From positions 10,361,519 to 10,425,518 of the forward strand of contig NC_064036.1 of assembly GCF_932526225.1 (NCBI RefSeq): DNA of 64,000 nt, given 5' to 3'. Positions 62,501 to 64,000 of this stretch are shown here, in pieces. Origin of the DNA: Nematostella vectensis (lineage: Eukaryota > Cnidaria > Anthozoa > Actiniaria > Edwardsiidae). The position numbers and the translations under genes were made by a program. A model generated the notes under the pieces. It was not told the origin of the DNA, searched no databases, and worked only from the letters and a program-made list of their open reading frames with translations. Every line of letters begins with the position of its first letter. Within the stretch, counting starts at the first letter, position 1.

Positions 62501-64000
62501 CCCCCTCAGCGCAATTCTCAAAAGATGACATGGAACAAAAAAAGAGTAAGGATATAAATACTTTGGTCCATCCCGAGATGAAGCAGGAAAAGATGTCTGT
62601 GAGCTCAGCTAGAGTAACAAAATCCATCACACAGACAAATAATTCTGTCAAGGAAACAGTTCCTAAAACAATCGTAGAAAATGAGAAACAACAAGAAGGG
62701 TTTTTCACAAAATTCTTTATACGTAGTGAATATCACACAGAATCAGAGAAAAATGTCCCAGGTCAAACTAAAGCCAAGGATATTAGCCCCAACGCTAAAG
62801 ACGGTACCAAAACGACAGGCAAAGAACATTACAAGACTGTACCTTCCCAGGTTTCTAATGAAGTAAAGAGGTCAGACGAGAAACCTACACTATCAGCACC
62901 ACGTGCATATTCCTCTTTCAAGCCTGGTTCTATGGAAGCAGTTCCTAAAAGGACTGAAGAAAGTGTAAAGCACGAAGAAGGCTTTTTCTCAAAATTGTTC
63001 ACTCGTGATGACCACACAGTGCCAGAAAGGAAAGTGTTCGAAGGAATGACAGCAGCAACTACAAAATACAAGGTCGATTCCTCATCCGACAATGTGAAAG
63101 GGAAGGAACTGAAAAAAGAAGAACAGAATACAGAGAAATATAGTTGGAAGCAGGTGACTCCGCTAGCAGCTTCAGACACTATGAAAGGCAAAGAACCAAA
63201 GAAAGAAAGGCAAGAAGCCGAGAAAGATATCGGGGAGCTGGTTGAGCATCAACAAACCTCTTTACCAAATGTTACGAAAAATAGGCCCGAAGCAAGTCCA
63301 CCTAAAACTGACCCCAAAAAGCCCGAGGAGGGACGGTTCTCGCGGTTCCTCTCAAGTATTCTTGCAGAGCCTCCGAAAGATCTGGTAGATGATAAAAAAC
63401 CTAGTGATGAGCAGAAACCAAAAGCAGAGCCAAGCAAACAAAGGCAGGGAAATGTCACCGCGAATGTAGCCAAGATAACTAAAGCTCAAGATCAACCAAA
63501 GGGTGAAACACGTTCTGCTCAGAAACCGATAGATTCTTCAGGCATTACTCTAACTCAGAGAAAACAGACCGACGAGAAAAAAGTGATTTCCCTATCCATA
63601 TCTGACGAGATGAAAGGTAAGGAACCAAAGAGAGAGAAGCAAAAACCTGAGAAAGATGGGGCAAAACAGGCGCCTTTACCAAATATTACGAAAAATAGCC
63701 CCGAAGCAATTCCACCTCAAAATGAGCCCAAAAAGCCCGAGGAGGGGCGGTTCTCGCGGTTTCTCTCAAGTATGCTTGCAGAACCTCCTAAAGATGTGAT
63801 AGATGATAAGAAACCTAGTGATGTACAGAAACCAGAAGCATCGCCAAGCACACAAAGGCAGGGAAATGTCGCCGGAAATGAAGCCAAAGTTGAAGATCAA
63901 CCAAAGGGTAAAACACGTTCTGCTCAGAAGCCAATTGATGCTACCGCCGCTACTAAAAGTCAAAGAAATCAAACAGAAGAGAATAAAGCGACTTCAACAC
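38552..64000 (+). CDS. FERM-PDZ scaffold protein with giant disordered tail, 17 visible exons, 3' end beyond window
   Basis: Exons: 38552-38677, 42659-42727, 44259-44349, 44458-44537, 45131-45207, 45494-45680, 47473-47577, 48040-48090, 48172-48237, 48507-48575, 48969-49045, 49895-49992, 53695-53876, 54716-54748, 55260-55341, 56851-56906 and 57322 onward; every junction is GT-AG and keeps phase. Residues 1-42 are Ser/Arg-rich. Residues ~43-366 form a complete FERM: F1 (INVVLLNGERL, FFGLMIIKDGEHEFLDL), F2 (FRVKYYVEN, YLQLRKDVLEGG, LLASYALQAEVGDY, YFVPEHYLP) and F3 (GISVRGLIVYE, HPWQNIKRM, YLLKMCTSFYKF). The pattern is nearest FRMD6/PTPN13/FRMPD2. A PDZ follows (~425-497: GSLGLNIIGG, GGIYVKTMAHDG, GDRILEINGQSLEG, AVNLLR). 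Function inferred: linking membrane lipids or proteins to the cortex. No KIND or phosphatase domain is visible so far. Confidence 0.85.
38678..40551. other. Left part of FERM-PDZ intron 1
   Basis: AT-rich intronic sequence. T-rich stretches near 39520-39760 give spurious hydrophobic frames. No exon or regulatory element was recognised. Confidence 0.5.
40552..41655. repeat. Intron 1 minisatellite, ~64-bp unit, about 17 copies
   Basis: The unit contains GTACCGTACGTCCAGTAAGA, CTGTCTTTTGTCGCCCGC and TACCTATCCTTTTGATCTTC. Variants alternate (CCCC versus TTTT in the middle, GTAGACTG versus GTAAGACTG), suggesting a higher-order pattern of unit types. Frames across it are artefacts. Confidence 0.95.
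42780..44155. repeat. Intron 2 minisatellite, ~30-bp unit, about 45 copies
   Basis: The unit is CTTGGCGCCATGTCACGCTG followed by AGTCACACCC, with many variants, starting about 55 bases after the exon 2 donor. Higher-order blocks occur, such as GGCGCAATGTCACGCTGTGT followed by TATACCCATGGT, repeated near 43290-43500. Confidence 0.95.
44967..45086. mobile_element. 120-bp foldback MITE in intron 4, TA flanked
   Basis: The terminal inverted repeats begin CACCAAAAACTGGAATTCGA and are perfect over 20 bases. Inner pairs (TTTTCGTCTTTAATA/TATTAAAGACGAAAA) continue the fold. TA lies on both sides, as expected for Tc1/mariner-type target sites. Confidence 0.85.
45640..46170. repeat. Degenerate tandem array derived from exon 6 and its splice donor
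   Basis: The exon 6 end (AGAACACTATCTTCCACAAC GG|GTGAGTTTAT) recurs downstream every 40-60 bases. Close copies read GCTATTTTCTACAACGGGTG and CAATTTTCCACAACGGGTA. More distant ones also include upstream exon sequence: TACTTTGTCCCACGACACTA at about 45867, ACTATTTTGTCCCAGAACAG at about 46028 and AATGATTACTTAGTCTTAGA at about 46122. At least seven or eight units are visible, several keeping a GT donor. Confidence 0.85.
46405..47065. repeat. Intron 6 minisatellite, 45/90-bp units
   Basis: Monomers of about 45 bp contain TATTATACTAACCAATTTAC and TAGCAATACTGATACGC. In most of the array they are arranged as about five 90-bp dimers with the alternate monomer ACTGACCACACCGCACTAGC; the right end has simple monomers (GCAGTACGTATGTGC). 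Confidence 0.95.
48662..48784. repeat. Intron 10 minisatellite, 30-bp unit, four copies
   Basis: The unit is GTCATGCTAGAAGACCCAGA followed by GTTCTGTGCG. The length is a multiple of three, so it yields a fake repeated peptide (EDPEFCAVM). Confidence 0.95.
50018..51563. repeat. Intron 12 minisatellite, ~21-bp unit, roughly 70 copies
   Basis: The unit is GCGAATGGTAGGCGAGCAGG with variants (GATCAGGT, GAGTAGGGGC, GACAAGCGGG, ACGAGCGGGG). It begins about 25 bases after the exon 12 donor. The unit length is near a multiple of three, so long false frames appear on both strands. Unit variants form local higher-order blocks. Confidence 0.97.
51564..53694. other. Right part of FERM-PDZ intron 12
   Basis: AT-rich intronic DNA without recognised exons or elements. 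It ends with a T-rich tract and the TTTTTTCCCAG acceptor of exon 13. Confidence 0.5.
53862..54640. repeat. Intron 13 minisatellite built from the exon 13 end and donor, 12 copies
   Basis: The 63-67 bp unit is AACCAACCGGTTCAG|GTATT, AACTCAGGATTTGTACCGCT and GGTATGATCTATCTTTATTA. The first copy starts in exon 13 (codons for NQPVQ), so each of the 12 copies carries a duplicate of the exon end and its GT donor. Copies with CCGGTTCAG alternate in part with CCAATTCAG. Confidence 0.95.
54841..54850 (-). terminator. RNA polymerase III terminator of tRNA-Cys
   Basis: Ten consecutive Ts on the minus strand begin one base past the mature 3' end of the tRNA, a strong pol III stop. Confidence 0.85.
54852..54923 (-). 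tRNA. tRNA-Cys (GCA)
   Basis: A 72-base cloverleaf reads on the minus strand, antisense inside intron 14 of the FERM-PDZ gene. The acceptor stem pairs GGGGGTA with TGCCCCC (one G-U pair). The A box reads TAGCTCAGTGG, the anticodon loop CTGCAGA gives GCA, and the B box is GGTTCAAACCC. The discriminator base is U, the known cysteine identity base. A run of ten Ts follows immediately. There is no intron and no encoded CCA, as expected for a eukaryotic gene. Confidence 0.97.
55342..56091. other. Left part of FERM-PDZ intron 15
   Basis: AT-rich, with fragments related to the MITE at 56092: GCTCAAGGTCTTGCGTGAGC with AAATGAGCGG near 55540, and GCTAAAGGTCTTGAAAATGC near 55942. These suggest several insertions of one family. 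No exon was recognised. Confidence 0.45.
56092..56469. mobile_element. 378-bp MITE with ~58-bp terminal inverted repeats, nested copies
   Basis: The left end begins AAGTCTCGCATGGCGTGTCC and the right end is its inverse (GGGCACGCGATGCGAGACTT). The match continues through ACTCCCGCTCAAGGTCT and AATACTAAATGAGCGGTA. A second, more diverged right end (GACCTTGAGCGG, GCGATGCGTGACTT) lies at about 56225-56270, implying a nested or rearranged copy. Confidence 0.8.
56515..56672. mobile_element. 158-bp MITE, CACACTAGGCG ends
   Basis: CACACTAGGCG and CGCCTAGTGTG terminate the element. The inside includes the paired words GCGAATTT and TCGCC. It lies in intron 15 just right of the larger MITE. Confidence 0.7.
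57322..64000 (+). CDS. Giant last visible exon of the FERM-PDZ gene, open to the window edge
   Basis: At least 6,679 bases (2,226 codons) are open in one frame. It starts with the last PDZ strand and helix (AVNLLRTAPQVCVLLIE), then a Pro/Gln/Tyr-rich part, then Ser/Lys/Glu-rich disordered sequence. Short aromatic motifs recur: MFGGFFSSSQSS, MFSGFFTPSQSS, IFGGLFSSSQTP, MFSKMMFSFKGVF, GFFTKFF, GFFSKLFTRDD and RFSRFLSS (twice). Two copies of a longer module, DPLFGRLFSEPDSEEEDD...LVFGVKEVF and DPIFGKLLSQPTSDDEDD...LVFGIKEVF, lie at about 61465-61700 and 62130-62365, each ending in a charged helix with SQF(R/K). A basic helical segment (RRNKLAEKYGRRWLRKTR) is near 60640. These look like repeated binding motifs. 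Antisense frames across it are shadows. Confidence 0.85.
57601..57705 (+). other. Possible exitron / in-frame retained intron inside the giant exon
   Basis: The segment begins GTGAGT and ends GGGAAGCAG. It is 105 bases (35 codons) and is stop-free. It encodes a hydrophobic run (SILAKNVLYLLGWETG) in the middle of a Tyr/Gln/Pro-rich region that resumes with the same composition (VPYYATEYPQGQYWG). Removing it keeps the frame. Alternative in-frame AG ends are at 57669 and 57735. Confidence 0.45.
63180..63960 (+). repeat. Coding tandem repeat, ~415-bp unit, in the giant exon
   Basis: Two copies (about 63180-63600 and 63601-63960 onward) share ATGAAAGG(C/T)AA(A/G)GA, GAGGAGGG(A/G)CGGTTCTCGC, CTCTCAAGTAT(T/G)CTTGC and CAAAGGCAGGGAAATGTC. 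The protein module is GKEPK...PEEGRFSRFLSS, LAEPPKD...DDKKPSD and RQGNV...RSAQKPID. Similarity is high at DNA level, so the duplication is recent, and it may continue past the window. Confidence 0.85.

Noticed and set aside
58578-63972. Several minus-strand frames of 65-143 codons
   Set aside because: Antisense shadows of the giant coding exon, with no features of their own.

Overview
The window is animal nuclear DNA. It has spliced genes with GT-AG introns, AATAAA poly(A) signals, many short foldback elements (MITEs), many minisatellites and one eukaryotic tRNA. The gene content and repeat style fit a cnidarian, most likely an anthozoan such as a sea anemone. The species is an inference; I could not run a database search. 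Gene models were built by hand by requiring GT-AG junctions that keep phase and restore known domains.

Layout, left to right: (1) 1.8-4.9 kb, plus strand: a complete six-exon LRRC74-like protein, with ribonuclease-inhibitor-type leucine-rich repeats followed by two EF-hands. (2) 6.5-9.1 kb, plus: a decayed transposase-like gene whose N-terminus resembles the zinc-binding/RING region of RAG1 (N-RAG-TP type). Its intron borders are visible but it carries several frameshifts and a stop. (3) 9-15 kb: gene-poor, with MITE remnants. (4) 15.6-17.3 kb and 22.2-23.8 kb, plus: two long single-exon members of the FAM167 family in tandem. (5) 28.1-30.0 kb, minus: a four-exon gene for a 225-residue protein of unknown function (basic, AT-hook-like start and acidic tail), with a decaying tandem array grown from its last exon. 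(6) 30-38.5 kb: intergenic, with a 35-bp minisatellite interrupted by a small MITE.

(7) 38.5 kb to the right edge, plus: one very large gene. Sixteen small exons encode a complete FERM domain (closest in feel to FRMD6/PTPN13/FRMPD2) and a PDZ domain. A giant open exon (57322 to beyond 64000, at least 2,226 codons) then encodes a disordered tail with repeated phenylalanine-rich motifs. Its introns hold seven minisatellite arrays, several MITEs and an antisense tRNA-Cys(GCA).

The most interesting theme is that tandem arrays repeatedly begin at exon ends. Two introns of the FERM-PDZ gene carry arrays made from the preceding exon's 3' end together with its splice donor, and the minus-strand gene has an array made from its terminal coding exon. 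The genes have no evident joint pathway. LRRC74-like (calcium-responsive LRR), FAM167-like (small signalling-associated family) and FERM-PDZ (membrane-cortex scaffold) appear to be simply neighbours.
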